Part shown: piece by piece, positions 36,520 through 47,135 of the stretch
Layout of the letters: every line of letters begins with the position of its first letter
Position numbering within the stretch: the stretch's first letter is position 1
Assembly: GCA_964036315.1 (NCBI GenBank)
Contig: OZ038517.1
Location: 15,614,713-15,678,712, forward strand
DNA: 64,000 nucleotides
Source of the DNA: Acanthosepion esculentum
Taxonomy: Eukaryota; Mollusca; Cephalopoda; Sepiida; Sepiidae
Direction of reading: 5' to 3'
Translations under genes and position numbers: made by a program
The notes under the pieces: generated by a model
What the model was told of the DNA's origin: nothing
The model's database searches: none
What the model saw: the letters and a program-made list of their open reading frames with translations, nothing else

Positions 36520-37539
36520 ATGATATCTGTGGATACACACAAATTAAGAGTATATTCTTTGTTGCATGAACACTATCAGCTAAAGATGGATGAATTATCC
36601 AAAGTCATATCTGAATTATTCAAATCCCAGCAGTTGAGTCAACAACGTCAGCATGAACAGTTTGCCTTATTAATAAGGGAACAACAGATAGCGCTGCAAA
36701 CATATCAAGAAAAGCAAGATGAAAGACAGCAAAAATATCAAGATAAGCAAGATGAAAGACAGCAAGAACAACAGATAGCGCTGCAAAAATATCAAGAAAA
36801 GTAAGATGAAAGACTTTTAGAAATTCAAAAGTTAACACTGGAGAAATTAAAAAAATATCAGGCAAATGAGGGAAATGCTTCATATTCTAATAACACCATA
36901 TTTAATTCGCTGGAAACTTTCAACTATGTGCCAGACGAAGAAAAAACGTTTGAAGCGTACTTTAAACGATATGAAGATATTTTCTACACAGACTGTGAAA
37001 ATTGGTCGAATTCAAGAAAGGTCAGTCTATTACTAAGAAAGCTAGGTACAGCAGAACACAGCAAATTTGTAGATTTTATTCTACCGAGAAAAACAACTGA
37101 ATTGGAATTCTCGGAAACAGTGAAATTGCTAAAAGAGCTGTTTGGAGCAAATATGTCGCTTTGGCATAAGCGATGGTTATGCATGAATGTCTCTAAATCC
37201 GACGATCAGGATTACTTAACATATGCATCTATAGTGAATAGACATTGTGACAATTTCAGATTGGCAGAGATTACGGTTGAAGAATTCAAGTGTTTAATTT
37301 TTGCTCAAGGACTGGTATCCAGTAAGAGTGCCGAAATAAGTAGTAGAGTTTTGTCTAAACTCGAATCTGAACAAAACCTTACCCTGCAAAAGTTAGCAGA
37401 GGAGTGTCAATGGGCCGTAAGTTTAAAGAAAGAGTCGCAAAAAATCGAAGAAGCTGGCATTGCTTATATTAAAAAAATAAAAAAAACAGTCAAATTACCC
37501 ATCAGAGAAAAATTGGAGAAAAAATTCGGCGTATTTTAA
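36520..37539 (+). pseudogene. gag: Ty3/gypsy gag (capsid region), interrupted
   Basis: One frame carries a Gln-rich coiled N-terminal part with short internal repeats (YQEKQDERQQ type), then a capsid-like domain containing FEAYFKRYEDIF. A TAA at 36802-36804 interrupts it; the sequence context repeats an upstream segment with CAA at that site, so a C-to-T change is likely. The frame ends at 37539, before the zinc knuckles, which lie in the next frame. The A-rich stretch at about 37470-37490 is the likely place of the frame change. Gag forms the particle that packages element RNA. Confidence 0.8.
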
Positions 37540-38140
37540 TAATAGACAAAAAAATAAAAAGAACGAAGAAAATAAAAAGGTCCCACCATATAATTGCAGA
37601 CGTTGTAACGAAAGACACTGGGAGGTAAATTGCCCATATAGAAATAAGAAATGTTTCGTGTGCCAAAAGAATGGTCACAAAGGATCGTGTTGTAAAACGA
37701 AAAAATTCAATAGCCGAATTAGACAAACAAATTCGAATATCAAATCAGATAGAGATTTGAGGAAATATGTGACGACTGAAATATTCAAAAAGAATATCAA
37801 ATTTCAACTCGATTCGGGGTCAGATTTAACAATAATGAACGATAAAACATGGAAAATTTTAAAAAGACCTACAATAATGAAGTCAACGAAACTCGCTCGA
37901 ACGGTAACTGGAAAGGAAATTAACTTCGAAGGCGAGGTTGTACTTCCCAGGAAATTGAACGGGATCGTTAAAAAAATAAAAGTTTTCATTCTGAAAAATG
38001 GAGAAAACTTGTTGGGCACAGGTTTTATTGAAACATTCGAATTGTGGGATAAACCGTTAAACTCATTCTGTAGAAAAGTAGAAAGTAATACGCAAACAAG
38101 ACAGGACATTAAAGATGAATTAAAGAAAAAGTTTCCGTAA
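37502..38140 (+). pseudogene. Ty3/gypsy nucleocapsid zinc knuckles and aspartic protease
   Basis: Open from about 37502 without its own start. Two CCHC-type knuckles lie at 37595-37694 (CRRCNERHWEVNC and CFVCQKNGHKGSCC). The retropepsin active site DSGS is at 37811-37822. A TAA at 38138-38140 separates it from reverse transcriptase in the same frame, so the original was one pro-pol frame. The protease cleaves the element polyproteins within the particle. Confidence 0.85.
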
Positions 38141-39883
38141 ACCTTTACACCTGGTCTTGGAAGATGTAACAAGTTTGAAGCTAAATTTGAATTAAAGGAA
38201 AATACTATGCCTATTTTTAAAAAGAAACGTAACGTGCCTTTCGCAAGTGTAGAGAAAGTTAACGAAGAACTTGATAGGTTGGAAAAAATGGGAATTATTT
38301 CGAAAGTAGAATCTAATTCATGGGCTGCGCCGATTGTGTGCATAAAAAAGAAATCAAACCAAATCAGAGTCTGCGTTGATTTTTCGACAGGGTTGAACTC
38401 GGTAATTAAGGACTACCATTACCCGTTACCGAGTCCGGAGGAGATTTTTAACAAGCTAAATGGCGGAGTGATATTTTCAAAAATCGACTTATCAGATGCC
38501 TATCGCCAAATTCCCGTCGAAGAGAAATGTTCGAAGTTACTAGGGATAAACACGCATAGAGGTTTATTCAAGTACAACAGGCTTCCTTTTGGTATTAAAG
38601 TGGCACCAGCCATTTTTCAACAAGCCATGGACGTCATGTTGAATGATTTAGACTTTGCGTGTGCCTACTTAGATGACATCATAGTAAGGAGTGCAAACGT
38701 CGACGAACATCGAGAGCACCTCAATCAAGTATTTAAAAAGATTCAGGATTTTGGATTTAAAGTCAAAGAATCAAAGTGCGAATTTGGTTTGGAGGAAATT
38801 AAGTATTTAGGTCACATAAACAACAAAAATGGCAGATTTCCAGATCCGGAAAGGTCCATTGCGATTAGAGACATGCCGACGCCCACTAACGTGGCGACAT
38901 TACAGAGTTTTCTGGGGCTCGCAAACTATTATCAAGCGTTCATTAAAGGAATGTATAATCTAAGAGCTCCGTTGAATGAACTATTGAAAAAAGAGAAGGC
39001 ATGGGAATGGACAGTAGAATGTCAGAAAGCCTTTGATGAAATAAAGAAAATGCTTACGTCCGACCTCTTTTTAACCCATTACAATCCTAAACTTGATATT
39101 GTAGTGGCAAGTGACGCTAGTTCATATGGGGTAGGAGCGTGTATTCAACACATAATGCCAGATGGTTCTAGAAAACCAATTTCACATGCTTCGCGAGCAT
39201 TACTCCCAGGAGAGCGAAGTTATTCACAGATAGAAAAAGAGCCGCTGAGTATCATTTTTGCCATAACAAAATTTCATAGATACATCTACGGCAGACATTT
39301 TATGTTAGAAACGGATCATAAACCTCTGATCACTATTTTTGGTTCAAAGAAAGGGTTACCCGTTTACACGGCAAATCGACTGTTAAGATGGGGAACCATT
39401 CTTCTCAATTATGATTTTCACATAAAGCACCTATCATCCAAAAATATAATTCATGCGGATACTTTATCAAGACTCGTACCGAGTCAAGAAGAAAGATTCG
39501 AAGAATCAATTATTGCAAATATCAGAGCAGATTATGAGGTGAAAAGCATGGTAAACAACATTGTAAGAGAGCTACCGGTTACATCAAAGGAAATCAAAAA
39601 AGAAGCTGAAAGCGATGATTTCATTTTAGAAATAAAAAGCAAAATGGTAGCAAATGACCAAAAAGTGCAGGAGATTTATTCAATGTGTGACGGAATTTTA
39701 TTATATGGTGAGAGAGTAGTAGTACCAAAAAAGTTGCAGAAACTACGGGACTTTCATATGGGTCACCCGGGGATTAATAGAACAAAAAGCTTAATGCGAA
39801 GCTTTGTATATTGGAAAGGAATGGATGTGGATATCGAAAACATGGTTCATCGATGTAAAGAAAGGGTGTGCGTTAGCAGCTAA
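38141..39883 (+). pseudogene. pol: Ty3/gypsy reverse transcriptase, RNase H and integrase zinc domain
   Basis: Continues the protease frame. RT motifs include LPFGIKVAPAIFQ and the catalytic YLDD at 38665-38676. The RNase H domain has DASSYGVGACI and ETDHKPL. The integrase zinc region begins near 39750 (DFHMGHPG). The frame closes at 39881-39883 because AAAG is present twice in tandem at about 39856-39863, adding four bases inside the HHCC region. RT and RNase H convert element RNA to DNA; the catalytic residues seen here are intact, so damage is confined to the breaks. Confidence 0.9.
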
Positions 39884-40778
39884 GGCACCACCTATAGTAC
39901 ACAAACCATGGCCAAAGACGGATCATCCGTGGACAAGATTACACATTGATTTCGCTGGTCCAGTAGAAGATTATTACTACTTAATAGTGGTAGATAGTTT
40001 TACAAAATGGCCGGAAGTACTACGCTGCAAAAAGCCTACGTCCAATACCACAACAACTTTTTTGCATGAACTATTTGCACGGTTCGGTGTGCCAGAGTGT
40101 ATTGTGAGTGACAATGGTACACAATTCACTTCTGAAGAATTTAAGGAATTTTGTGAGTTATATCAAATTAACCACATAACGACGCCGCCGTATCATCCGA
40201 GATCCAATGGACTCGCAGAAAGATTTGTCGATACGTTAAAACGCGCTCTGAAGAAAGCCTCAGGAGTTCCAACGGAAAAGGCGTTTCAGCAATTCCTACA
40301 AGTATACAGAATCACGCCAAACCAGAGAACACAATCAAACATGGTACCAGCTGAACTAATGTTCGCTAGGAAAGTTAAGTCAGTGTTTGACAAGCTTTTG
40401 CCAGGAAGAAATAGAGTAAATAACACTATGTATACAGCTAGGAAAAGATATACCGCCGGAGAGAAGGTGTTTTTCAAGTGCTACAGAAACAACGTTGAGT
40501 TCTGGGAGCGAGGCATAGTGGACAAGAGAATCGGTGACCTGATTTACATAATTAAAGGGCCGAAGAATACTCATAAAAGGCACCAGAACCAACTCAAAAA
40601 ATGTTACGTTCTTGAGCATGAAGAGAGTATACCGGATGAGGAGGAAGATCCCATTGATGTAATGTATGATATTTTTCAAATAGAACCTCCGCAGAGTGCT
40701 CCTGAACCGAGGAGATCCGGTAGGAAACGAAAGTTCACGGACCCATTGGACGTGAATCCAAAACGGAAAAGATATTAA
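39864..40778 (+). pseudogene. pol: Ty3/gypsy integrase core and C-terminal region
   Basis: In the frame one base off from RT because of the AAAG duplication. The DDE catalytic triad is visible: Asp in HIDFAGP, Asp in VSDNGTQF and Glu in NGLAERF. The C-terminal part has a WERGIVDKRIGDLIY segment like the GPY/F-type domain. No chromodomain is apparent; the tail is basic (RRSGRKRKF). Integrase inserts the DNA copy; the 5-bp duplication in the flanks is consistent with it. Confidence 0.88.
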
Positions 40779-40894
40779 AATTAAGCAGATTGACATATAC
40801 ATATGAAGTATGTAAAGGGGATCTACAAAGAAATAAACATAATCACCATCCCATATAGGAAGCCAGTTTGAAATCCAAAAGGGATTCCAAGGCT

Positions 40895-40905
40895 TGGGAG
40901 GGGGG
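40895..40905 (+). promoter_or_regulatory. Polypurine tract
   Basis: GGGAGGGGGG immediately before the 3' LTR, the usual plus-strand primer position. Confidence 0.85.
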
Positions 40906-41174
40906 TGTTGTGGTAGGATCCACCTAATTTGCATAGTGGAGTACCGACGATATAAATATGGTTGGTACCGGAAGACAGGAAGGCAAATCAAGAGATCCAA
41001 CTAGAGACTCTGCCCGACTGCGACTTAGTCAACACATTCTCCAGGAACGGTCTTCCCAGGAATATACAAAAGACTATATGTAAATATTGTGTACACTTTC
41101 TTGTTTCAATACATTTTATTCTAACTACATTTTGTGTTTGCATTATTATTCCATGCATTAGTCAAGTTTCAACA
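40906..41174 (+). repeat. 3' LTR of Ty3/gypsy element
   Basis: 269 bp, nearly identical to 35631-35899. It does not end at the target-site duplication but is followed by repeated leader sequence. Confidence 0.92.
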
Positions 41175-41426
41175 ATGGCGACGAAGTAGAACGAACCATA
41201 CGAAAAAAAAAGAATTAATAATTGAGAGTTTTCAACAATTGGGATAAGTCATTGAAGAACCCAGGCTGAAAAAAAAATTATTAATTCAAAGTCCAACTTT
41301 AACGTAACGACAAAGGATTCTGAACTTCTGGATATGTAGAAGGACGACTAAGCATAAAGGAACCGTCACTCAGAAAAATTTGAAAGGTGTCGTAAATGAA
41401 TAACGGTAATTAGTCAAGTTTCAACA
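41175..41426 (+). repeat. Extra leader copy plus LTR tip after the 3' LTR
   Basis: 41175-41411 matches 35900-36145, apart from a 9-bp deletion after GATATGTAGA. It then switches to AGTCAAGTTTCAACA, the LTR terminus, at a shared ATT, and meets the CATTG duplication. Confidence 0.88.
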
Positions 41427-41431
41427 CATTG

Positions 41432-42390
41432 TTAACAAACTTTTTTGTTGTTCTTACTTGTCTCAATTATTGCGCAACTGAGGACCCATTGTGTGTGCAA
41501 TAACCAAGACAATTTAATGTCTATTCCGCAGCAAATATATGCAAACAAAGCCAGTAATGAGTCTGAAATTTTACCCCAAAATATATTCAAATCAAAGTTC
41601 TGATTAGGAATCACTACATGCAAAATATGTAATGTTTTTTTGCGGTATTCGATAAGTAAGAACAGTGTAAAAAAATTATAAAAGATTACCAAAAAGACTA
41701 AGATTTTTAGATCATAATTTATAAAAACAAAAAAAAAAATAGATAACAGTGTATATAACACTATAATAATGCTAGGCACAAATTATAAGACAAAATGTTT
41801 TAAATTTGCATTGTTTATTGAAAATCACACAAAAAGTATTGCACTGTATAACATATTCCGTCATAATATAGCGAAATTGTTTAGTATAAGCAGCATTACC
41901 TGGCATTGCCTGGGTTTATTCAAAAAAAGATCACGAATCTCATCCAATCTGTAAAGTTAAAATAAAGAAGATTTTTCTTTAGTGCCTCTTATCAATATGG
42001 CGAAAAATTATAATGACACGAAGTGTGAAAACATTTATAACAGGAGAAAGATTTTTTTTACAAAAGCACAGAAGATACAAAAAATATTTGTCAGCAAATG
42101 AAGAGTACATTAATCGAAATCGATCTTCGAAAATTGTTGAGGAGAAATGCTTTGTTGACAGCTTTTGCTCAAACTACATCAAATGAACAACATGCATTGG
42201 AAGGAGAAGAAATTCAACAAAAACTTCTATGATTAAACTCTTTTAATAATATGATTTTCACAAATTTAAATTTAAAGTATCAAAAATTCAAAATATACAT
42301 GCATGAAGGCAGCCTACCTTTTTATTGGATGACAACTTTGATGCGAATGAAATTTTTTGCATTTATTTCATCACATAGCACTAATGAACA
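41432..42390. other. AT-rich sequence with one unrecognised 44-codon frame
   Basis: No exon borders or RNA genes were found. A small frame 42098-42232 (+) starts MKSTLIEIDLRKLLRRN and has balanced composition, but no recognisable family and no context. A CCTGGCATTGCCTGG palindromic block lies at about 41898. Confidence 0.35.
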
Positions 42391-42394
42391 CTAT

Positions 42395-42495
42395 ACGTGA
42401 AGGAAAATCGATAGTACGCACTACATAACTCGATCGATCATTGCACGTGGAGCAAAATCAATTGTACACACTTCACATCTCGATCGATCTCGCAC
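42395..42495 (+). repeat. Two imperfect 50-bp repeats
   Basis: ACGTGAAGGAAAATCGAT... at 42395 and ACGTGGAGCAAAATCAAT... at 42445, each ending CTCGATCGATC. Confidence 0.7.
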
Positions 42496-42779
42496 ACGCG
42501 TCTTACACCTACGTGCACTTCTCTCATCGGTGCACACTTTCGTTTGCACTTATTCTTTTTTGTTAAGGAAGGATATAATTTTTGCCGTCAAGTTAATGCA
42601 AACTAAACTATTTCAGTACCAAAACGGGAAATCCATGGGAAAAACTGATATTTTTCATAATGTATTTATGACACATGGGGTGTCAGTTTTGATTTTGAGT
42701 TGATTGATCTAAACACAAATTATGTGCAAATTTTCACCGGAATGCTGCTAACCACTACAATTGAAAGACTAATGGGGCA

Positions 42780-43686
42780 GCAAGGTGTTCATGGGTCAAT
42801 CTTGGGGGCTCCTTATATAGTTTTCAAAATCTGATAATCGTTTTTGATTCATTTTAAGATTGTAACATACATGTAAAATTCCGTCGAAATCGAAGCAATT
42901 TGAAAATTTGGGGGTCCCTTTGGTTCACCCTCGGGGTCCCAAATTCCAAGCCAAAGGACAGGTTTAAGATTAATAGTAATTGAAATAATAAAGTACATCT
43001 TTAATAAGTTTTCTATTCAATCGACTTTATGGCCAAGGCTGTAGACGTAATTGAAAATTTTCGGGGTTCCCTGCTGGTCCTCTATCTCGTGGGGGTCCCA
43101 ATGTTGATTTTCAGTGAATTCCAAGTGACTACTTCAGTTACTCGATATAATCTCAATATGTACTGAAATTTTCGTTGAAATTGGGGAATACTGCTACAAA
43201 ATACACTTAAAAAGCAATTGAGTCATCACGGGCTTTATAGGGTCATCCTGGGAGACCCCTCATGCATTTTAAAAAAATCTGACAACCGATTTTTATCTTC
43301 TTGTCAGAGCGTAACAAACATGCAAAATTTCATTAAAATCGAAGCAATTTGAATTTTTTGGGGTCCATTTGGGTCACCCTGGGGTCCCAGTGTCGAGAGA
43401 AACGAAAATCAATATAGCGTATCATAAGCGTGACAGTAAGTTGCATACACTTATCAAGTTTCATTAAAATCGGCCTTAGGGTTTAGACTTCAAGTCTGAA
43501 ATTTTTAAAAACAACCAAACTAATGGAAATTCCCATTTAAACATTATATTTATCGATTATCGGTTATTGATTTTTTTAAAAATGACTAATTCCTGTGCCC
43601 AGACACATCCAGTATCGAGTACAATCTATGTTCCAAATTTGGTGGAAATATGCCTCATGGTTCTCGAGTAGTTCGCGAACACACAC

Positions 43687-43717
<31 letters not shown>

Positions 43718-43735
43718 CATACACATAGTCAGTTT
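42780..43735 (+). repeat. Old dispersed repeat with GGGGTCCC blocks and (CA)n tail
   Basis: Two diverged copies (about 42815-42960 and 43260-43400) share AAAATCTGA, TCGAAGCAATTTGAA and TTTGGGTCACCCT-type blocks; a third GGGGGTCCC block lies at 43088. The region ends in GTTCTCGAGTAGTTCGCGAACACACAC, a 3'-tail style common to LINE-derived repeats. Family unknown. Confidence 0.55.
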
Positions 43736-44178
43736 TATATATATGGATAATTTCCCTCTGAAGTAAATAAATGTCTTATTTATGGCATAATGATTTATTA
43801 ATAATGTCCTTGTGTCAGGCATCTTCTCCATATACAGTTTGTAATGTTTCAGTAAATTATAAATTTTATAATGTTGTGCTGTAAGTCTTTCATTGATCAC
43901 CGGAATGAAATTCTAACGCTACGATTTACCTAAAGCATTTAAAATCATTTCTTCAAAAAACGGGAAGGATTTTGAAGTAAAAAAATTGTCTCCTTATTTA
44001 TAATGTCAAGCCGGAACTTTCAAATTAAGTGCGATACCACGGTTCCAAAATCGACCTGTCCTACTGTCAGAGAGGCTCCTTTTTTTCTTTTTTTAAACAT
44101 GAATTACAATTCCATAGACATTTGTCAATTCTAAAATGTTTTCTGCATAGTCCACACTGATGCTGACATTTTGGGCAT

Positions 44179-44530
44179 TTGAATCGATTGATAATTCATG
44201 TATTTTTTGCCAACTATTCCAAAGAACACAATTTGCGAGCTTTGCCAATTGCTTTAGTCAAAGTGCTTAGTGACCATTCTTCATTTAAGAATTCTTCATC
44301 AGACAGCACTGGGGTTAAAATTAAGTTAATCATATACTACACTAAATCTAGTATATCCAACTTAATTATTCGCAATGATTCTTCCCCCCTCCACGTTAGT
44401 GATTTGCAAAAAACCGACGTAGTTTACAAATTCAAGTGCCCTCTGGGAGATTGTATCTCCAACGGATTAAATAATATTTATGTTGGTCACACCACAACCT
44501 CGCTTTAACGACGCTTGACTCTGCCGGGAG

Positions 44531-44535
<5 letters not shown>
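44179..44535 (+). pseudogene. Penelope-like element C-terminal remnant (GIY-YIG region)
   Basis: The translation contains IKLIIYYTKSSISNLIIRN, then VVYKFKCPLGDC and NIYVGHTTTSL. The spacing of a YKFKCP cysteine block before YVGHTT matches the GIY-YIG endonuclease region of Penelope-like retroelements. A TAA follows TTTSL and the reading continues RRLT in frame, so a nonsense change broke it. The sequence then runs into (TA)n. No reverse transcriptase part is present, so this is a short fossil. Confidence 0.65.

Positions 44536-44601
<66 letters not shown>
44536..44601. repeat. (TA)n microsatellite
   Basis: Uninterrupted TA run truncating the Penelope-like remnant. Confidence 0.95.
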
Positions 44602-44602
<1 letters not shown>

Positions 44603-44939
44603 CAACGATTTAAAACTTTTTAAAATTATGTTTTTCAAAAATGATTAGGAAGGGGGTTAATCTAGGTATTTACACAGAACTAACCACAAAGGCGGGATGT
44701 GACACAAGGACAGTTTGCTTTTACGTGGGGCGATTCCAAGCCCATAGGCTCAGGCAAAAATTCCCTGTAGACTCTGTATACTCGGGGTCAGGTAGCTGTC
44801 TACTTCCCCAAACGAGACCCTGCCCTTTGGCATAGTCACGCCTGGGTTCCTCGCTGCCCGAAGGCAGAAAGGTCGACAGGCTGCAGATTACGATTGTAAT
44901 TTTGTCTAGTGATCTTTTTCTAAGCGTAGCTTAGATGTG

Positions 44940-45030
44940 GCACAAAAGTGAAAGTATGGAACACCTAGTGAGGATGGAACTCATTTTTCCGTTGTAACAA
45001 GCTTGTTAACCATTACACCACGCGAAGGTG
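44940..45030 (-). other. tRNA-like sequence, probably a SINE head
   Basis: On the minus strand it reads GTGGTGTAATGGTTAACAAGC (A-box-like) and later GAGTTCCATCCTC (degenerate B-box). It is related to 46563-46655. The B-box deviation and lack of a paired acceptor stem argue against a working tRNA. GC-richer sequence at 44690-44880 may be the SINE body. Confidence 0.45.
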
Positions 45031-45393
45031 CCCATAAGGGCGGGGTAAGCTGTTGGAGTTTCAGGCTTTCGATTTGAAGATCGCGATTAAAAAAGTAATC
45101 TGAGATATGAAATAAAATGAGAAGCAAATATTTTACGTTTGTGGGAGAATGAAGGTGAACTTATAAATAAAATAATAATAGAAAGGTAAAGAATTTAATT
45201 TTCCCATAAAGCAAAAGGAAATCCAAAATGGTTTCCGGTCACGTGTGAATTTTATGACCCCTACTTCCGGAAAGGAGATGATTGATGTCTCCTCGTTTCC
45301 TAACCATTGATTTCGGACGTGTTTGGTAATCGTCCCAAGAAAAAAGGATATTCAATCCCCTTACACAAAGCCAGGCTGATTCGATATCGACCT

Positions 45394-45715
45394 GTCGGAG
45401 TTACCTCCTCCTTAGTTCCCTAATTCTTCACCAGCGGTCTCTCTCCCTTACTATAAATATTGGGCGACTTCTTGCTTCGACCTTTTTTTTTCCCTCAGGA
45501 CTCGTGTCGCATCCCACCTCGCGTGGAGGTGAGGTAATTTTTTCTCTTCTTTCTTCATTTCAGCGAACACCGCTACCATGTGAGCTCTCTCAAAAGACAG
45601 CGTTTCCCATTTCTGGGAAGACGCTATGAACATTAACGAACATTCACCAAATAACAAACACAAATGTTCACACACAAACACAATGTTAACTGTCTATGTG
45701 CTTTGTTATTTGTTG
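45394..45715 (-). mobile_element. LTR fragment related to the solo LTR at 52120-52644
   Basis: In reverse complement it ends ...CTCCGACA and shares GGGAGAGAGACC, a TATA-like TATTTATA block and the CCCAGAA...GGGAAACGC block with the solo LTR. The other end is lost next to (TA)n at 45737. Confidence 0.65.
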
Positions 45716-45730
45716 TTAATAGATATATTT

Positions 45731-45736
<6 letters not shown>

Positions 45737-45801
<65 letters not shown>
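45737..45801. repeat. (TA)n microsatellite
   Basis: Uninterrupted TA run. Confidence 0.95.
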
Positions 45802-45805
<4 letters not shown>

Positions 45806-45894
45806 TTTCATTAAAAACGACTGACAAGGTGCTTTTCTTTAGTTTTTTATATAATTTCTCGTGCGATCTAATAAAATTTTTCTTTTCAAATGAT

Positions 45895-45975
45895 AAATTA
45901 TATAAAAACTGTCCGAATGTTCTTTTTATCCGAGCGCTTTCGGCTATACATTTAGTCATTTTCAAGGATTATATT
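45895..45975 (-). repeat. Dispersed repeat shared with 53285-53362
   Basis: The reverse complement shares AGCCGAAAG, CTCGGAT, GAACATT and GGACAGTTTTTAT with 53285-53362. Family not identified. Confidence 0.6.
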
Positions 45976-46169
45976 TCAACTGTTAGAATTAGAAATAGTT
46001 TGTTATATGTATGTTTTATAAAATGATTCATTTTTTGTTTCAAAACACGGTCAAGATATTATGTCCATGTTCAAAGTTAATATTATTAAGTGTTGGCTTC
46101 TTTGTTTTTATTAGTAAGGCTTCCATTATTTTTACCGGCTAGAATGTTGGAGAAATTTCGTAGAAAATA

Positions 46170-46262
46170 TGCGTTCTTTGACAGGAATCGAACCTGTATT
46201 TCTATACGGAAACCGCCATTAGATCTGATGTGCTATACAGTTTAGCTACAGAGAAGCGCTTG
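46170..46262 (-). other. tRNA-like locus, Arg(TCT)-like but probably a pseudogene or SINE
   Basis: The minus strand has CTGTAGCTAAACTGTATAGCA (A-box-like), a perfect T-arm ACAGG-TTCGATT-CCTGT with a consensus B-box, and a candidate anticodon loop GATCTAA giving TCT. The anticodon stem has a mismatch, the variable region is long, and the acceptor stem pairs only with an extra base. The T-arm is well kept, so it may be fairly young. Confidence 0.5.
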
Positions 46263-46349
46263 GTTAGCAAAGTCCAAATTACTGTTTTTAAACAACACAA
46301 TGTTCGATGATTTTTCTCGTCTGCTCACGAAACGTATCTTAACGTAAAC

Positions 46350-46351
<2 letters not shown>

Positions 46352-46424
<73 letters not shown>
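46352..46424. repeat. (TA)n microsatellite
   Basis: Uninterrupted TA run. Confidence 0.95.
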
Positions 46425-46426
<2 letters not shown>

Positions 46427-46562
46427 GTGTGTATTTAGGCAGCATTTTTTCATTCATACGTGTTTCATTAAATAATATAGACAAGTGTTGTCTATGTATT
46501 TTATGTAAATTCTTTTCATATCATCTGATAAGCTTAATAACATTATCATTAAACGAAGAAAG

Positions 46563-46655
46563 AAAGTACGGGGCACATAGTGAGGATCGAACTCACTACT
46601 CAGTCATAAATGTTTCAGCGAAACAAGTTCGTTAAACATTACATCACATCAAGAT
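46563..46655 (-). other. tRNA-like sequence, SINE-related
   Basis: The minus strand reads GATGTAATGTTTAACGAAC and then GTGAG-TTCGATC-CTCAC, a perfect T-stem with B-box. It is related to 44940-45030. No convincing acceptor stem was seen. Confidence 0.45.
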
Positions 46656-46696
46656 ATCTCTTATATTTTATGTATGTATTTTAATTGGAAATTTTC

Positions 46697-46940
46697 TTCT
46701 GGTTATTAATAATAAAAAAAGCCCCCAAAAACCTGTTTACTTGACTTTGCTAAGCCATCCGAAACGTTTCAATGAAAAATTTAGCAACATTCATCAGTTC
46801 ACTTTGTGCTCAGATTAAATTCTTTCTGGTTATTAATAAAAAAAAAGATCCTGTTTACTTGACTTTCCTAAGCCATCCGTAATATTTCAAGGAAAATTTA
46901 GTAACCTGTAACAGTTTCACTTTGTGCTCAGATTATATAT
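46697..46940 (+). repeat. Two direct repeats of about 120 bp
   Basis: Both copies start TTCTGGTTATTAATAA, pass CCTGTTTACTTGACTTT and AAGCCATCCG, and end CACTTTGTGCTCAGATTA. The copies start at about 46697 and 46825. Confidence 0.85.
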
Positions 46941-47067
46941 TGTCGTTGTTCATCTCGTGCGACATTACGGAAAGCCGTTCGAAAAGAAAACTTCAGACCG
47001 TCGACGCTTTGACCAGAAACAAAAAGGTTTGCTATTTTTCTACTTGTAACTAACATCCTCAACTCCT

Positions 47068-47072
<5 letters not shown>

Positions 47073-47131
<59 letters not shown>
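47073..47131. repeat. (TA)n microsatellite, left flank of inverted-repeat element
   Basis: TA run ending exactly at the TTAGGTATG terminus. Confidence 0.95.

Positions 47132-47135
<4 letters not shown>

Larger units (their letters stand above)
35631..41426 (+). mobile_element. Ty3/gypsy LTR retrotransposon, nearly full length but broken
   Basis: Bounded by the 5-bp target-site duplication CATTG (35626-35630 and 41427-41431). It contains two 269-bp LTRs, leader, gag, protease, reverse transcriptase, RNase H, integrase and polypurine tract in Ty3/gypsy order. After the 3' LTR comes an extra 237-bp copy of the leader and the final ~17 bp of an LTR before the duplication. The reading frames contain at least two nonsense codons and two frameshifts, so it cannot make its own proteins as it stands. 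Confidence 0.92.

Noticed and set aside
40380..41000. 206-codon minus-strand frame over integrase and LTR
   Set aside because: It is antisense to well-supported integrase motifs and runs into the LTR.
46170..46262. Functional tRNA-Arg gene
   Set aside because: The acceptor stem needs an extra base and the anticodon stem is mismatched; kept only as tRNA-like.
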